Shown in pieces: positions 8,464 through 18,114 of a stretch of 64,000 nucleotides of DNA; position 1 is the stretch's first letter; each line of letters starts with the position of its first letter. Where the stretch lies: the NCBI RefSeq assembly GCF_036227325.1, contig NZ_CP109467.1:4960001-5024000 (forward strand). Reading direction: 5' to 3'. The notes under the pieces were generated by a model. That model saw only the letters and a list, made by a program, of their open reading frames with translations, was not told the DNA's origin and did not search any database. Origin of the DNA: Streptomyces sp. NBC_01465 (lineage in GTDB: Bacteria > Actinomycetota > Actinomycetes > Streptomycetales > Streptomycetaceae). The translations under genes were made by a program, and so were the position numbers.

Positions 8464-8781
8464 TCAGGCAGCGGAGGAACCGCTGGACGTGCTGGTCGAG
8501 CTCGCCGGCTTGGCAGCAGCCGCGGGCTTCGACTCCGCGGGCTTCGACTCGGCAGGCTTCGACGCCGAGGACGACGACGTCGCAGGCGTGGAGCTCGACG
8601 ACGAGCCGCGGCTGTCATTGCGGTAGAACCCAGAGCCCTTGAAGACAATGCCGACCGCCGAGAACACCTTCTTCAGGCGTCCCTCGCAGTTCGGGCACAC
8701 GGTCAGGGCGTCATCGGTGAACTTCTGCACCACCTCGAGGCCCTCGCCGCACTCGGTGCACTGGTACTGGTAAGTCGGCAC
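8464..8781 (-). CDS. FmdB-family zinc ribbon protein
   Basis: The protein has 105 residues from GTG 8781, with AGGAGG 6 bases upstream. Two zinc-binding CxxC pairs, C8-x2-C11 and C29-x2-C32, form the FmdB/CxxC_CxxC_SSSS ribbon (PTYQYQCTECG start). The segment SGFYRNDSRG is also typical, and the C-terminal 45 residues are a Ser/Ala/Lys low-complexity tail with tandem KPAES units. The biochemical role of the family is unsettled; regulation of formamide/amidase genes gave it its name. A CIRCE-like element overlaps the leader, suggesting heat-shock control by HrcA. Confidence 0.9.
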   Translation of the reverse strand: MPTYQYQCTECGEGLEVVQKFTDDALTVCPNCEGRLKKVFSAVGIVFKGSGFYRNDSRGSSSSSTPATSSSSASKPAESKPAESKPAAAAKPASSTSTSSGSSAA

Positions 8782-8790
8782 TTGCTCCTC

Positions 8791-8817
8791 CTGGCACTCT
8801 CACTCAGTGAGTGCTAA
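8791..8817 (-). promoter_or_regulatory. CIRCE-like element (HrcA operator) in the FmdB gene leader
   Basis: On the minus strand the sequence reads TTAGCACTC, nine bases, GAGTGCCAG. The first arm is a perfect match to the CIRCE consensus (TTAGCACTC-N9-GAGTGCTAA) and the second matches 7 of 9, with the exact N9 spacer. It lies 9 bases before the GTG start and overlaps the ribosome binding site, the usual place of CIRCE in groE leaders. Confidence 0.75.
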
Positions 8818-8847
8818 CGACGCTCAATAGTGACGTATTCCGCTGGA

Positions 8848-10122
8848 TCAGTCCACCGAGACGGGCACGCGGTGACCCACGCCACGTGCGACGACCCGTT
8901 CCCCGCCCCTCGGCGTCAGCCGCGAACGCAGTACGAACAGCGTGATCAGCGCCAGCACCGTGCCCCCCATCGGCACCAGGAATCCTGCCCCGTCCCAGAA
9001 CCGGTCCTCCAGCTGACCCGCCAGCGTGACCGCCGCGGCCTGCCCCAGCGCGACCGCTCCGGTCAGCCAGGTGAAGGCCTCGGTACGCGCGCCGGCCGGG
9101 ACCAGCGAGTCGACCAGCGTGTATCCGGTGATCAGCGCGGGCGCGATGCAGACGCCCACCAGCAGTCCGATCCCGGCCAGCAGCAGCGCCGAGTGCGCCA
9201 TCCACAGACCGGACGCGGTGACGGCGAGCGCCGTGTAGCCGACCAGCAGCCGGCGCTGCGGGGCGACCTTCCAGGCGACGGCACCGCAGACGAGTCCGGA
9301 GATCATGTTGCCCGCGGCGAAGACCCCGTACATCAGGCCGTTCCAGCCAGGGTGCCCGATCGACTCGGTGAACGCGGCCAGCGAGACCTGCATCCCGCCG
9401 AAGACGGCCCCGATCCCCAGGAACGCCACGATCAGCACCCGCACGCCCGGGATCGCGAGCGCGGAACCATGGCGCTCGGCGCCCGCCAGATGCCCCGAAG
9501 GCACGGGCTGAGTGCCCCGCTGGGCCGCGAAGAGCAGCCCGCCGACGAGCGTCAGGGACGCCTCGGTGATCAGTCCGGCCGCCGGATTCACGGCCGTGCA
9601 CAGTGCGGTCGCGAAGAGCGGGCCCAGCACAAAGGTGAATTCATCCGTCACCGACTCGAAGGCCGCGGCGGTCGGCATCAGCCGGCTCCCGCCGACCTTC
9701 ACGCCCCACCGCGCCCGGACCATCGGCCCGATCTGCGGTACGGAGGCGCCGGTCGGCACGGCCGCGGCGAAGAGCGCCCACAGGGGCGCGTGCGTCAGCG
9801 CGAGCACCGTCAGCGCGATGCCCGAAGCGGTGTGCACCAGGACGCCCGGCAGCAGTACGGCCCGCTGGCCGTAGCGGTCGGCGAACTTGCCGGTGAAGGG
9901 CGCGAACAGTGCCATCGAGACACCGGCGACGGCGGAGACCGCACCGGCGGATCCGTAACTACCGGTCGTGTGCTGCACCAGCAGGACGATCGAGATGGTG
10001 AGCATCGCGAACGGCTGCCGTGCGGCAAAGCCGGGCAGCAGGAACGTCCATGCTCCGGGGGTACGCAGAAGCTGCCCGTATCCAGGGCGCTTATCAGCAT
10101 CGGTCGTGACCGTGGTCGCCAC
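8848..10122 (-). CDS. MFS transporter
   Basis: The protein has 424 residues from GTG 10122 (VATTVTTDADKRPGYG), chosen because the 34 residues upstream in frame lack membrane-protein character. About 12 hydrophobic segments are visible, with the MFS loop motif GKFADRYGQR between helices 2 and 3. It is probably an efflux permease of the drug:H+ antiporter type; the substrate is unknown. The gene stands alone, with a 181-base gap to the antiporter gene upstream on the same strand. It shows no clear operator. Confidence 0.85.
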   Translation of the reverse strand: MATTVTTDADKRPGYGQLLRTPGAWTFLLPGFAARQPFAMLTISIVLLVQHTTGSYGSAGAVSAVAGVSMALFAPFTGKFADRYGQRAVLLPGVLVHTASGIALTVLALTHAPLWALFAAAVPTGASVPQIGPMVRARWGVKVGGSRLMPTAAAFESVTDEFTFVLGPLFATALCTAVNPAAGLITEASLTLVGGLLFAAQRGTQPVPSGHLAGAERHGSALAIPGVRVLIVAFLGIGAVFGGMQVSLAAFTESIGHPGWNGLMYGVFAAGNMISGLVCGAVAWKVAPQRRLLVGYTALAVTASGLWMAHSALLLAGIGLLVGVCIAPALITGYTLVDSLVPAGARTEAFTWLTGAVALGQAAAVTLAGQLEDRFWDGAGFLVPMGGTVLALITLFVLRSRLTPRGGERVVARGVGHRVPVSVD

Positions 10123-10304
10123 GGCCTGGCCTTTCTGCTGCCTGGTAGCGCACCCCGGGTCGCGGGGCTGCCGAGAGCTGTCCTCATGCGCGGAAGCGCG
10201 GTAGATGCCGGGCTGCCCAGTCACTACGAGGAGGGCGCCTCGACCGCCATACGGTCGCGCCAGCTCTGCTTCAGACAGAGTTGGTCGATCAGTGTCCGGC
10301 CATT

Positions 10305-11795
10305 CTACCGACCCGTGCCGAGCCAGCCCGCCAGCTTTCCGCCCTGTCCGATGGCCCGCAGCCGCGCCTCGGCCCGGTCCCGTACGGGATCGGTGGCGAC
10401 GACGAGAAGTTCGTCACCGCGCCGCAGCACGGTGGTGGGCGACGGCACGAAGCTCGTCCCGTCGCGTACGACCAGCGTGACCGCGGCCCCTGCGGGCAGC
10501 CGGAGTTCGCCGACCTCCACGCCGTGCATCTTCGACTTCTCGGGGATCGCCACCGAGAGCAGATGCCCGCGCAGCCGCTCCAGCGGCGCCGATTCGATGC
10601 CCAGGTCGGAGGCCGCGTCGGAGTCGCCGAGCTTCAGCGCCTTCGCCAGCCAGGGCAGCGTCGGCCCCTGGACGAGCGTGTAGACGACGACCAGCACGAA
10701 GACGATGTTGAAGACCTTCTCGCTGCCCTCGATGCCGGACACCATCGGGATCGTGGCCAGGATGATGGGCACGGCGCCGCGCAGCCCCGCCCACGACATC
10801 AGGACCTTCTCCTGCCAGGGAATCCGGAACGGCAGCAGGCTGGCGTACACCTCCAGCGGCCGCGCCACCATCGTCAGCACCAGACCCACCACCACCGCCG
10901 GCCAGAAGTCGTCCAGCAGCTCGTGCGGTGTCACCAGCAGTCCGAGCAGGACGAACATGCCGATCTGCGCGATCCAGCCGAGCCCCTCGGCGAAGCCCCG
11001 GTTGGCGGGGGAGTGCGGCAGCTTGGAGTTCCCGAGCACCATGGACGCCAGATAGACGGCGAGGAAGCCCGAGCCGTGGGCCATCGCCCCGGCCGCGTAC
11101 GCCATCACCGCGATGGCCATCACGGCGATCGGATACAGGCCGGAGGCGGGCAGCGCGATGTGCCGCAGCCCGTACGCGCCGAGGAAGCCGACGGCGAGCC
11201 CGATGGCCACGCCGATCGCCAGCTCCAGGGCGATCTCGCCGACGAGCATGTACCAGCTGTCCACAGGGCCCACGGCCGAGAAGGCCACCACCAGGATCAC
11301 CACAGGGGCGTCGTTGAAGCCCGACTCGGCCTCCAGCACACCCGTCACCCGCGACGGCAGCGGCACCTTCCGCAGTACGGAGAAGACCGCGGCGGCGTCG
11401 GTCGAGGAGACGACCGCCCCGATGATCAGCGCCTGCCGCCAGTCGAGCCCGACCAGGTAGTGCGCACCGGCCGCGGTGACGCCCACGCTCACCGCGACGC
11501 CGACGGTCGACATCACGACCGCCATCGGCAGCGCCGGTCTGACCTCTTTCCACTTGGTGCCCAGACCGCCCTCGGCGAGGATCACGACCAGCGCCGCGTA
11601 GCCGATGACCTGGGTGAGTTCGACGTTGTCGAACTTGACGTGGAAGAGCCCGTCCTGCCCTATCAGCATCCCGATGCCGAGATAGAGGAGCAGGCTGGGG
11701 AGGCCGCTGCGGGAGGAGATGCGCACGGCTGCGACTGCGATCAGCAACACCAGGGAGCAGACCAGCAGGAGTTCGTTGAGGTGATGGACAGTCAG
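10305..11795 (-). CDS. K+/H+ antiporter (CvrA/NhaP2-like) with TrkA-C domain
   Basis: The protein has 496 residues if translation starts at CTG 11795, giving LTVHHLNELLLVCS; GTG 11750 would cut into the first membrane helix. GGAGAAAGG lies 9 bases before the CTG. About 12-13 membrane segments carry CPA1 motifs (VVSSTDAAAVFSVL with the Asp in helix 5, ESGFNDAPVV, MSWAGLRGAVP). The cytoplasmic C-terminus (from about residue 400) is a TrkA-C-like regulatory domain (LRRGDELLVVATD). It exchanges K+ or Na+ for H+ across the membrane in ion and pH homeostasis. It stands divergently from the acylase gene. Confidence 0.87.
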   Translation of the reverse strand: MTVHHLNELLLVCSLVLLIAVAAVRISSRSGLPSLLLYLGIGMLIGQDGLFHVKFDNVELTQVIGYAALVVILAEGGLGTKWKEVRPALPMAVVMSTVGVAVSVGVTAAGAHYLVGLDWRQALIIGAVVSSTDAAAVFSVLRKVPLPSRVTGVLEAESGFNDAPVVILVVAFSAVGPVDSWYMLVGEIALELAIGVAIGLAVGFLGAYGLRHIALPASGLYPIAVMAIAVMAYAAGAMAHGSGFLAVYLASMVLGNSKLPHSPANRGFAEGLGWIAQIGMFVLLGLLVTPHELLDDFWPAVVVGLVLTMVARPLEVYASLLPFRIPWQEKVLMSWAGLRGAVPIILATIPMVSGIEGSEKVFNIVFVLVVVYTLVQGPTLPWLAKALKLGDSDAASDLGIESAPLERLRGHLLSVAIPEKSKMHGVEVGELRLPAGAAVTLVVRDGTSFVPSPTTVLRRGDELLVVATDPVRDRAEARLRAIGQGGKLAGWLGTGR

Positions 11796-11986
11796 GGGCT
11801 GAATCCTTTCTCCGGACCCATGCAGGATCAGTGCAGGTACTTCGTTACCCTACCTAATTCTTGACGATTTCTTGACGCTCGGCCGATCCGGACCGATACC
11901 GCGTCCAGACAGGTGAAGCGCTGCGCCTATGGTTGCTCCTGCGCTCCGTCGGCAATACAGCCCACCCTGCCCCTCGAAGGACAGCG

Positions 11987-14737
11987 ATGCCCGCCAACAC
12001 CTCCGCCGCCCCTTCCGGCAATCACGGCCAGCAGTCCCGCAAGAAGAAGAGAGGGCGGGGCCGGCTCATCGTGATCGTGCTGGTCCTGGCGGTGATCGCA
12101 GGCATCGGCTACGGCGCGTACTGGAGCGTCGACACCGTCCGCGCCTCCTTCCCGCAGACGACCGGTGAGATCAAGCTCGAAGGCCTCTCCGGCAACGTCG
12201 AGGTCAAGCGCGACGACTACGGCATCCCGCAGATCTACGCGGACTCCGACACCGACCTCTTCCGCGCCCAGGGCTTCGTCCAGGCGCAGGACCGCTTCTA
12301 CGAGATGGACGTACGCCGTCACATGACGTCGGGCCGCCTCTCGGAGATGTTCGGATCCGGCCAGGTCAAGACCGACTCGTTCCTGCGGACGCTGGGCTGG
12401 CGCAAGGTCGCGCAGCAGGAGTACGACACCAAGCTGTCGGCCTCCACGAAGAAGTACCTCCAGGCGTACTCCGAGGGGGTCAACTCGTACCTGAAGGGCA
12501 AGGACGCCAAGGACATCTCGGTCGAGTACGCCGCCCTGAACCTCACCGGCGACTACACCCCCGAGAAGTGGGACCCGGTCGACTCGGTGGCCTGGCTCAA
12601 GGCGATGGCCTGGGACCTGCGCTCCAACATGCAGGACGAGATCGACCGCTCGCTGATGACCACGCGGCTCAGCACGAAGCAGATCGACGACCTCTACCCG
12701 GCCTACCCGTACAGCCGCAACGCCCCGATCGTCACCGAGGGCGGCGTCGACGCGGTGACGGGCAAGTTCGACCAGAGCACGAGCACCGAGGGCTCCACGA
12801 CCGGATCGAACACGGCATCGGGCGCCACACAGGGCCTGCAGAGCCAGCTCTCCGCGCTCTCCGACACCCTCGACGAGATCCCCGCGCTGCTCGGCCCGAG
12901 CGGCAGCGGCATCGGCTCGAACTCGTGGGTCGTCGCCGGCAAGTACACGACGACCGGCATGCCGCTGCTGGCCAACGACCCGCACCTGGCACCGCAGCTT
13001 CCGTCCCTCTGGTACCAGATGGGGCTGCACTGCCGGACGGTCTCGGCGACCTGCCAGTACGACACCGCCGGTTACACGTTCTCCGGAATGCCCGGCGTGA
13101 TCATCGGCCACAACGCCGACATCTCCTGGGGCTTCACCAACCTCGGCGCCGACGTCACCGACCTCTACCTGGAGAAGGTCACCGACGACGGCTACCTCTA
13201 CGACGGCGAGACCAAGCCCTTCACCACCCGCGAGGAGACCATCAAGGTCGCCGGCGGCAGCTCGAAGAAGATCGTGATCCGCGAGACCAACAACGGCCCG
13301 CTGGTCTCCGACCGCGACACCGAGCTGGAGAAGGTCGGCAAGGACGCCCCCGTCACCAACTCCGCACCCGACAGAGGCACCGGCTACGCGGTCGCCCTGA
13401 AGTGGACCGCCCTGCAGCCGGGCAAGTCCATGGACGCGGTCTTCGAGATGGACAAGGCGAAGGACTGGGGCAGCTTCCGCGCCGCCGCCAAGGACTTCGA
13501 GGTCCCCTCGCAGAACCTGATCTACGCCGACACCAAGAACCACATCGGCTACCAGGCCCCGGGCACCATCCCGCAGCGCCCCGAGGGCTACGACGGCACG
13601 ATGCCCGCCCCCGGCTGGGACTCGAAGTACGCCTGGAAGAAGGACCCGATCCCGTTCAGCGCGCTGCCCTACGAGTACGACCCGCCGCGCGGCTACATCG
13701 TCACCGCCAACCAGGCCGTCATCGACGAGAAGAAGTACCCCTACCTCCTCACCAAGGACTGGGGCTACGGCACCCGCAGCCAGCGCATCACCGACCTGAT
13801 CCAGTCGAAGATCAAGGGCGGCGGGAAGATCTCGACCGAAGACATGCAGACCATGCAGATGGACAACAGCAGCGAGATCGCCAAGCTGCTGACGCCCTAC
13901 CTGCTGAAGATCGACATCAAGGACCCGCAGGTCCGCGAGGCGCAGAAGCTCCTTGAGGGCTGGGACTACACGCAGGAGCCGGACTCGGCGTCGGCCGCGT
14001 ACTTCAACGCGGTCTGGCGCAACATCCTGATGCTCTCCATCGGCGACAAGCTCCCCAAGGAGCTGCGTCCCAAGGGCGACTGCATCAACGTCCACCCGGC
14101 GGGCGACACCGGCCCGGTCGACGACCAGGACTCCCTGGTGCGCGAGTGCGGCGAGCGCGACGCGGACTCGGCCCAGCCCGACGGCGGGGACCGGTACTTC
14201 GAGGTCATGCGCAAGCTGGTCAAGGAGCCGAACAGTTCCTGGTGGGACGCCGCCAAGAGCGGTGTCGACGACCCCTCCAAGGGCCGCGACAAGCTCCTCG
14301 GCCGCGCCCTGAAGGACGCCCGCTGGGAGCTGACCGCCAAGCTCGGCAAGGACATCGACACCTGGACCTGGGGCCGGCTGCACCAGCTGATGCTGCGCAA
14401 CCAGACCCTCGGCACCTCGGGCCCCGGCCTGATCCAGCGGGTCCTCAACCGCGGCCCGTGGAACCTGGGCGGCGGCGAGGCGGCGGTTGACGCCACCGGC
14501 TGGAACGCTGCGGGCGGCTACGGCGTGGTCTGGGTCCCGTCCATGCGGATGGTCGTCAACCTCAAGGACATGGACAAGTCCCGCTGGATCAACCTGACGG
14601 GTGCCTCGGGACACGCCTACAGCGCGCACTACACCGACCAGACCGACAAGTGGTCCGACGGCGAGCTGCTCGACTGGTCCTTCTCCAAGGACGCGGTCGA
14701 CAAGAGCACCGTCGACACGCTGACGCTCACGCCGTGA
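11987..14737 (+). CDS. Penicillin acylase family N-terminal-nucleophile hydrolase
   Basis: The protein has 916 residues from ATG 11987, with GAAGGA upstream. A membrane anchor or signal sits at about residues 25-46 (LIVIVLVLAVIAGIG), so the enzyme acts outside the membrane. GSNSW places the autocatalytic Ntn serine at residue 311, after which the beta chain begins, with LLANDPHL and SGMPGVIIGHNADISWG as conserved acylase segments. Members cleave penicillins, cephalosporins, acyl-homoserine lactones or cyclic lipopeptides; the real substrate cannot be told from sequence. The last 11 bases overlap the convergent cyclo-ligase gene. Confidence 0.9.
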   Translation: MPANTSAAPSGNHGQQSRKKKRGRGRLIVIVLVLAVIAGIGYGAYWSVDTVRASFPQTTGEIKLEGLSGNVEVKRDDYGIPQIYADSDTDLFRAQGFVQAQDRFYEMDVRRHMTSGRLSEMFGSGQVKTDSFLRTLGWRKVAQQEYDTKLSASTKKYLQAYSEGVNSYLKGKDAKDISVEYAALNLTGDYTPEKWDPVDSVAWLKAMAWDLRSNMQDEIDRSLMTTRLSTKQIDDLYPAYPYSRNAPIVTEGGVDAVTGKFDQSTSTEGSTTGSNTASGATQGLQSQLSALSDTLDEIPALLGPSGSGIGSNSWVVAGKYTTTGMPLLANDPHLAPQLPSLWYQMGLHCRTVSATCQYDTAGYTFSGMPGVIIGHNADISWGFTNLGADVTDLYLEKVTDDGYLYDGETKPFTTREETIKVAGGSSKKIVIRETNNGPLVSDRDTELEKVGKDAPVTNSAPDRGTGYAVALKWTALQPGKSMDAVFEMDKAKDWGSFRAAAKDFEVPSQNLIYADTKNHIGYQAPGTIPQRPEGYDGTMPAPGWDSKYAWKKDPIPFSALPYEYDPPRGYIVTANQAVIDEKKYPYLLTKDWGYGTRSQRITDLIQSKIKGGGKISTEDMQTMQMDNSSEIAKLLTPYLLKIDIKDPQVREAQKLLEGWDYTQEPDSASAAYFNAVWRNILMLSIGDKLPKELRPKGDCINVHPAGDTGPVDDQDSLVRECGERDADSAQPDGGDRYFEVMRKLVKEPNSSWWDAAKSGVDDPSKGRDKLLGRALKDARWELTAKLGKDIDTWTWGRLHQLMLRNQTLGTSGPGLIQRVLNRGPWNLGGGEAAVDATGWNAAGGYGVVWVPSMRMVVNLKDMDKSRWINLTGASGHAYSAHYTDQTDKWSDGELLDWSFSKDAVDKSTVDTLTLTP

Positions 14738-15320
14738 AGCGCGTCACCCCGGCAGGGGTCACCACCGCGTGAACGGGGTGGTCGTGCGGTTCCTCCGGGA
14801 CCCGGGCGACCACCTCGTCCGCGTACAGCAGCACGACGAGCGCGGGGTCGGCGCCCGCCTTCTCGATGCGCTCCAGTACGCGGTCGTACGAGCCGCCGCC
14901 GCGCCCCAGCCGCATCCCGCGCCCGTCCACGGCGAGCCCCGGCAGCAGGACGGCGTCCGCCTCCAGGACCGCGTCCGGGCCGAGCCGCGCGCCCCCGGGC
15001 TCCAGGAGCCCGCGCCGCCCCCGTACGAGCGCACCTGCCCCTGCGTACGTCCCCCAGTCGAGGTCGTTGTCCTCCAGGAGCACGGGAAGAAGTACGCGCA
15101 CACCGCGTTTATGCAGTGCGTCCAGCAGCGCGCGCGTGCCCGGTTCCTTCCCGATCGCCACATATGCGGCAATCATTCCCGCGTCGGCCAGCTCGGGCAG
15201 CCCCAGCGCCCGCAGCGCCAGATCCTCCGCGGCCCTCGCCACATCCTCGCTGGTCAACGCCGTGCGGGCGGCCAGCAGATGACGTCGGAGCGACGTCTTG
15301 TCGAACTCGCCCTGATTCAC
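14727..15320 (-). CDS. 5-formyltetrahydrofolate cyclo-ligase
   Basis: The protein has 197 residues from GTG 15320. The N-terminus (KTSLRRHLLAAR) and the nucleotide-binding signature LGRGGGSYDR near residues 139-148 are those of MTHFS. It converts 5-formyl-THF plus ATP to 5,10-methenyl-THF in the cytoplasm. It is divergent from galU with a 57-bp gap, and its 3' end overlaps the acylase gene by 11 bases in convergent orientation. Confidence 0.9.
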   Translation of the reverse strand: MNQGEFDKTSLRRHLLAARTALTSEDVARAAEDLALRALGLPELADAGMIAAYVAIGKEPGTRALLDALHKRGVRVLLPVLLEDNDLDWGTYAGAGALVRGRRGLLEPGGARLGPDAVLEADAVLLPGLAVDGRGMRLGRGGGSYDRVLERIEKAGADPALVVLLYADEVVARVPEEPHDHPVHAVVTPAGVTRFTA

Positions 15321-15326
15321 AGCCGG

Positions 15327-15357
15327 TTCACAATCCTCACCAATGTCCGTCTATACA
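15327..15357 (+). promoter_or_regulatory. Possible vegetative promoter of galU
   Basis: A TTCACA at 15327-15332 and a TATACA at 15352-15357, 19 bases apart, lie 20 bases before the galU start in the 57-bp divergent gap. The spacing is a little long, so this is a tentative call. Confidence 0.35.
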
Positions 15358-15377
15358 CAGCCGATAGTGTGCTCGTC

Positions 15378-16280
15378 ATGACTCAGTCGCACCCCAGGAT
15401 CAGCAAGGCTGTCATCCCGGCGGCGGGCCTCGGCACGAGGTTCCTCCCGGCCACGAAGGCCACGCCCAAGGAAATGCTGCCTGTCGTCGACAAGCCCGCG
15501 ATCCAGTACGTCGTCGAGGAGGCGGTCTCCGCCGGTCTCGCCGACGTACTCATGATCACCGGCAGGAACAAGCGCCCGCTCGAGGACCACTTCGACCGCA
15601 ACCACGAGCTGGAGTCGGCCCTCACCCGCAAGGGAGACGCCGAGAAGCTCGCCAAGGTCCAGGAGTCCAGCGACCTCGCGAACATCCACTACGTGCGCCA
15701 GGGCGACCCGCGCGGCCTCGGCCACGCCGTCCTGTGCGCCGAGCCGCACGTCGGCGACCAGCCCTTCGCGGTCCTCCTCGGCGACGACCTGATCGACCCG
15801 CGCGACCCGCTCCTCGCCCGCATGATCGAGGTCCAGGAGCGCGAGGGCGGCAGCGTGATCGCCCTCATGGAGGTCGAGCCGTCCCAGATCCACCTCTACG
15901 GCTGTGCGGCCGTCGAGCCCACGGCCGACAGCGACGTCGTCAAGATCACCGACCTCGTCGAGAAGCCCGCCACCGGCGACGCCCCCAGCAACCTCGCGAT
16001 CATCGGCCGCTACGTCCTGGACCCCGCCGTCTTCGCCATACTGCGCAAGACCGAGCCCGGCCGCGGCAACGAGATCCAGCTCACCGACGCCCTCCAGAAG
16101 CTCTCCGCGGACGAGTCCGTCGGCGGCCCGGTGCACGGCGTCGTCTTCAAGGGCCGCCGCTATGACACCGGTGACCGGAGTGACTATCTGCGTGCCATTG
16201 TCCGACTCGCGTGCGAACGTGAAGACCTGGGCCCCGACTTCAAGGCCTGGCTTCGCAGTTACGTGACCGAGGAGATGTAG
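15378..16280 (+). CDS. galU: UTP-glucose-1-phosphate uridylyltransferase
   Basis: The protein has 300 residues from ATG 15378; a longer in-frame upstream extension is antisense to the cyclo-ligase gene. The nucleotidyltransferase signature AAGLGTRFLPATKATPKEM and the downstream VDKPAIQYVVEEA are diagnostic for GalU. It makes UDP-glucose from UTP and glucose-1-phosphate for wall glycans, trehalose and glycogen. It starts a run of co-directional genes, galU-glp-moaC-mogA-GNAT-glpR, with only a 5-bp gap to glp. Confidence 0.95.
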   Translation: MTQSHPRISKAVIPAAGLGTRFLPATKATPKEMLPVVDKPAIQYVVEEAVSAGLADVLMITGRNKRPLEDHFDRNHELESALTRKGDAEKLAKVQESSDLANIHYVRQGDPRGLGHAVLCAEPHVGDQPFAVLLGDDLIDPRDPLLARMIEVQEREGGSVIALMEVEPSQIHLYGCAAVEPTADSDVVKITDLVEKPATGDAPSNLAIIGRYVLDPAVFAILRKTEPGRGNEIQLTDALQKLSADESVGGPVHGVVFKGRRYDTGDRSDYLRAIVRLACEREDLGPDFKAWLRSYVTEEM

Positions 16281-16285
16281 CACCC

Positions 16286-17569
16286 GTGAGCAACACCCCG
16301 ATCTGGTCGGTCGACGAGCACCTCAAGGACATCCTCGGCACGGTCCGGGCCCTGGAGCCCATCGAACTCCAACTCCCGGACGCCCAGGGCTGCGTACTCG
16401 TCGAGGACGTCACGGTCCCCGTCGACCTGCCGCCCTTCGACAACAGCTCGATGGACGGGTACGCGGTCCGCACCGCCGATGTCGAGGGCGCCAGCGAGGA
16501 GTTCCCCGCCGTACTGACCGTGATCGGGGACGTCGCCGCGGGCGACGGCGAACTGCCGGAGGTGGGCCCCGGCCAGGCCGCCCGCATCATGACCGGCGCC
16601 CCGCTGCCGCCCGGCGCGCAGGCCGTCGTCCCCGTCGAGTGGACCGACGGCGGCACCGGCGGGGGAGCGGCCACGACCATGAGCGCGGCGGCCGACGCCC
16701 CCGAGGGCGCGAGCGGCGAGGTCCGCGTCCACCGCCCCGCCGAGGCGCGCGCCCACGTCCGCGCGGTCGGCAGCGATGTGAAGGCCGGCGACCTCGCCCT
16801 CGTAGCCGGTACGGTCCTGGGCCCGCCGCAGATCGGCCTCCTCGCCGCGATCGGCCGCGCCACGGTCACGGTCCGCCCGCGCCCGCGCGTCGTCGTGATG
16901 TCGACCGGGAGTGAACTCGTCCAGCCCGGCGAGGAGTTGGAGCCCGGCCAGATCTACGACTCCAACAGCTTCGCCCTCACCGCGGCCGCCCGCGATGCCG
17001 GAGCCATCGCCTACCGGGTCGGCGCCGTCGCCGACGAGGCGGACACCCTGCTCGCCACGATCGAGGACCAGCTGGTCCGCGCCGACCTCCTGGTCACCAC
17101 CGGGGGCGTCAGCGTCGGTGCGTACGACGTCGTCAAGGAAGCCCTCACCGCCTCCGGCGAGGTCGAGTTCCGCAAGCTCGCCATGCAGCCGGGCAAGCCC
17201 CAGGGCTTCGGCGCGATCGGCCCCGACCACACGCCGCTGCTCGCGCTCCCCGGCAACCCGGTGTCGTCCTACGTCTCTTTCGAGCTGTTCGTCCGCCCCG
17301 CGATCCGCGCCCTGATGGGCATGCCCGACATCCACCGCCCCACGGCCCGCGCCACCCTCCGCACGGACAAGCCCCTCACCTCGCCGGCGGCCCGCCGCCA
17401 GTTCCTGCGCGGGACGTACGACGCCGACGCGGCCACCGTCGCCCCGGTGGGCGGCGCCGGATCCCATCTCGTGGCCGCCCTGGCGCACGCCGACTGCCTG
17501 ATCGTCATCCCCGAGGAGACCACCGAGGCCGTCGACGGCACCGAGCTCGAAGTGGTCCTCCTGGGCTGA
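16286..17569 (+). CDS. glp: Gephyrin-like molybdotransferase Glp (MoeA family)
   Basis: The protein has 427 residues from GTG 16286, 5 bases after galU. It shows the MoeA order: N-terminal [29 protein letters not shown], the MPT-binding domain with MSTGSEL and [21 protein letters not shown], and a C-terminal beta-barrel domain. MoeA inserts molybdate into adenylylated molybdopterin. In actinobacteria the copy next to galU and GlpR is the gephyrin-like Glp, which in Corynebacterium was reported to bind FtsZ and the membrane receptor GlpR. An insert of about 25 residues ([20 protein letters not shown]) lies within domain III. Confidence 0.92.
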   Translation: MSNTPIWSVDEHLKDILGTVRALEPIELQLPDAQGCVLVEDVTVPVDLPPFDNSSMDGYAVRTADVEGASEEFPAVLTVIGDVAAGDGELPEVGPGQAARIMTGAPLPPGAQAVVPVEWTDGGTGGGAATTMSAAADAPEGASGEVRVHRPAEARAHVRAVGSDVKAGDLALVAGTVLGPPQIGLLAAIGRATVTVRPRPRVVVMSTGSELVQPGEELEPGQIYDSNSFALTAAARDAGAIAYRVGAVADEADTLLATIEDQLVRADLLVTTGGVSVGAYDVVKEALTASGEVEFRKLAMQPGKPQGFGAIGPDHTPLLALPGNPVSSYVSFELFVRPAIRALMGMPDIHRPTARATLRTDKPLTSPAARRQFLRGTYDADAATVAPVGGAGSHLVAALAHADCLIVIPEETTEAVDGTELEVVLLG

Positions 17570-17631
17570 GGGGCGCCCGGTGGCGGTACGGTGTCGTCCC
17601 ACACAGGCCCGACCGGGAGCGCCACACCACC

Positions 17632-18114
17632 ATGAGCACGCAAGGCAGCAGCCTCACGCACATCGACGAGGCGGGCGCGGCCCGCATGGTCGACGTCTCG
17701 GCCAAGGACGTCACCGCCCGCACCGCCCGCGCGAGCGGACGCGTCCTGGTCTCGCCGCGCGTCGTGGAGCTCCTCCGTGGTGAGGGAGTCCCCAAGGGGG
17801 ACGCTCTCGCCACGGCCCGGATCGCCGGGATCATGGGCGCCAAGCGCACGCCGGACCTGATCCCGCTCTGCCACCCGCTCTCGGTCTCCGGCGTGAAGCT
17901 GGACCTGAAGGTCACCGACGACGCGGTGGAAATCCTCGCCACGGTGAAGACCACGGACCGTACGGGCGTCGAGATGGAGGCCCTCACGGCGGTCTCCGTC
18001 GCGGCCCTCACCGTGGTCGACATGATCAAGGCGGTCGACAAGGGCGCGGTCATCACCGACATCAGGGTCGAGGAGAAAACGGGCGGCAAGTCCGGCGACT
18101 GGAGCCGGGCATGA
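17632..18114 (+). CDS. moaC: Cyclic pyranopterin monophosphate synthase
   Basis: The protein has 160 residues from ATG 17632, with GGGAG about 12 bases upstream. Hallmarks are [33 protein letters not shown] (catalytic region), [14 protein letters not shown] and [10 protein letters not shown]. It converts the MoaA product to cPMP in molybdenum cofactor synthesis, in the cytoplasm. It lies 62 bp after glp, and its stop overlaps the start of mogA (ATGA). Confidence 0.95.
   Translation: MSTQGSSLTHIDEAGAARMVDVSAKDVTARTARASGRVLVSPRVVELLRGEGVPKGDALATARIAGIMGAKRTPDLIPLCHPLSVSGVKLDLKVTDDAVEILATVKTTDRTGVEMEALTAVSVAALTVVDMIKAVDKGAVITDIRVEEKTGGKSGDWSRA

Noticed and set aside
11927..14629. Minus-strand open frame of 900 codons
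   Set aside because: Antisense to the penicillin-acylase-family gene, with biased residues and no motif.
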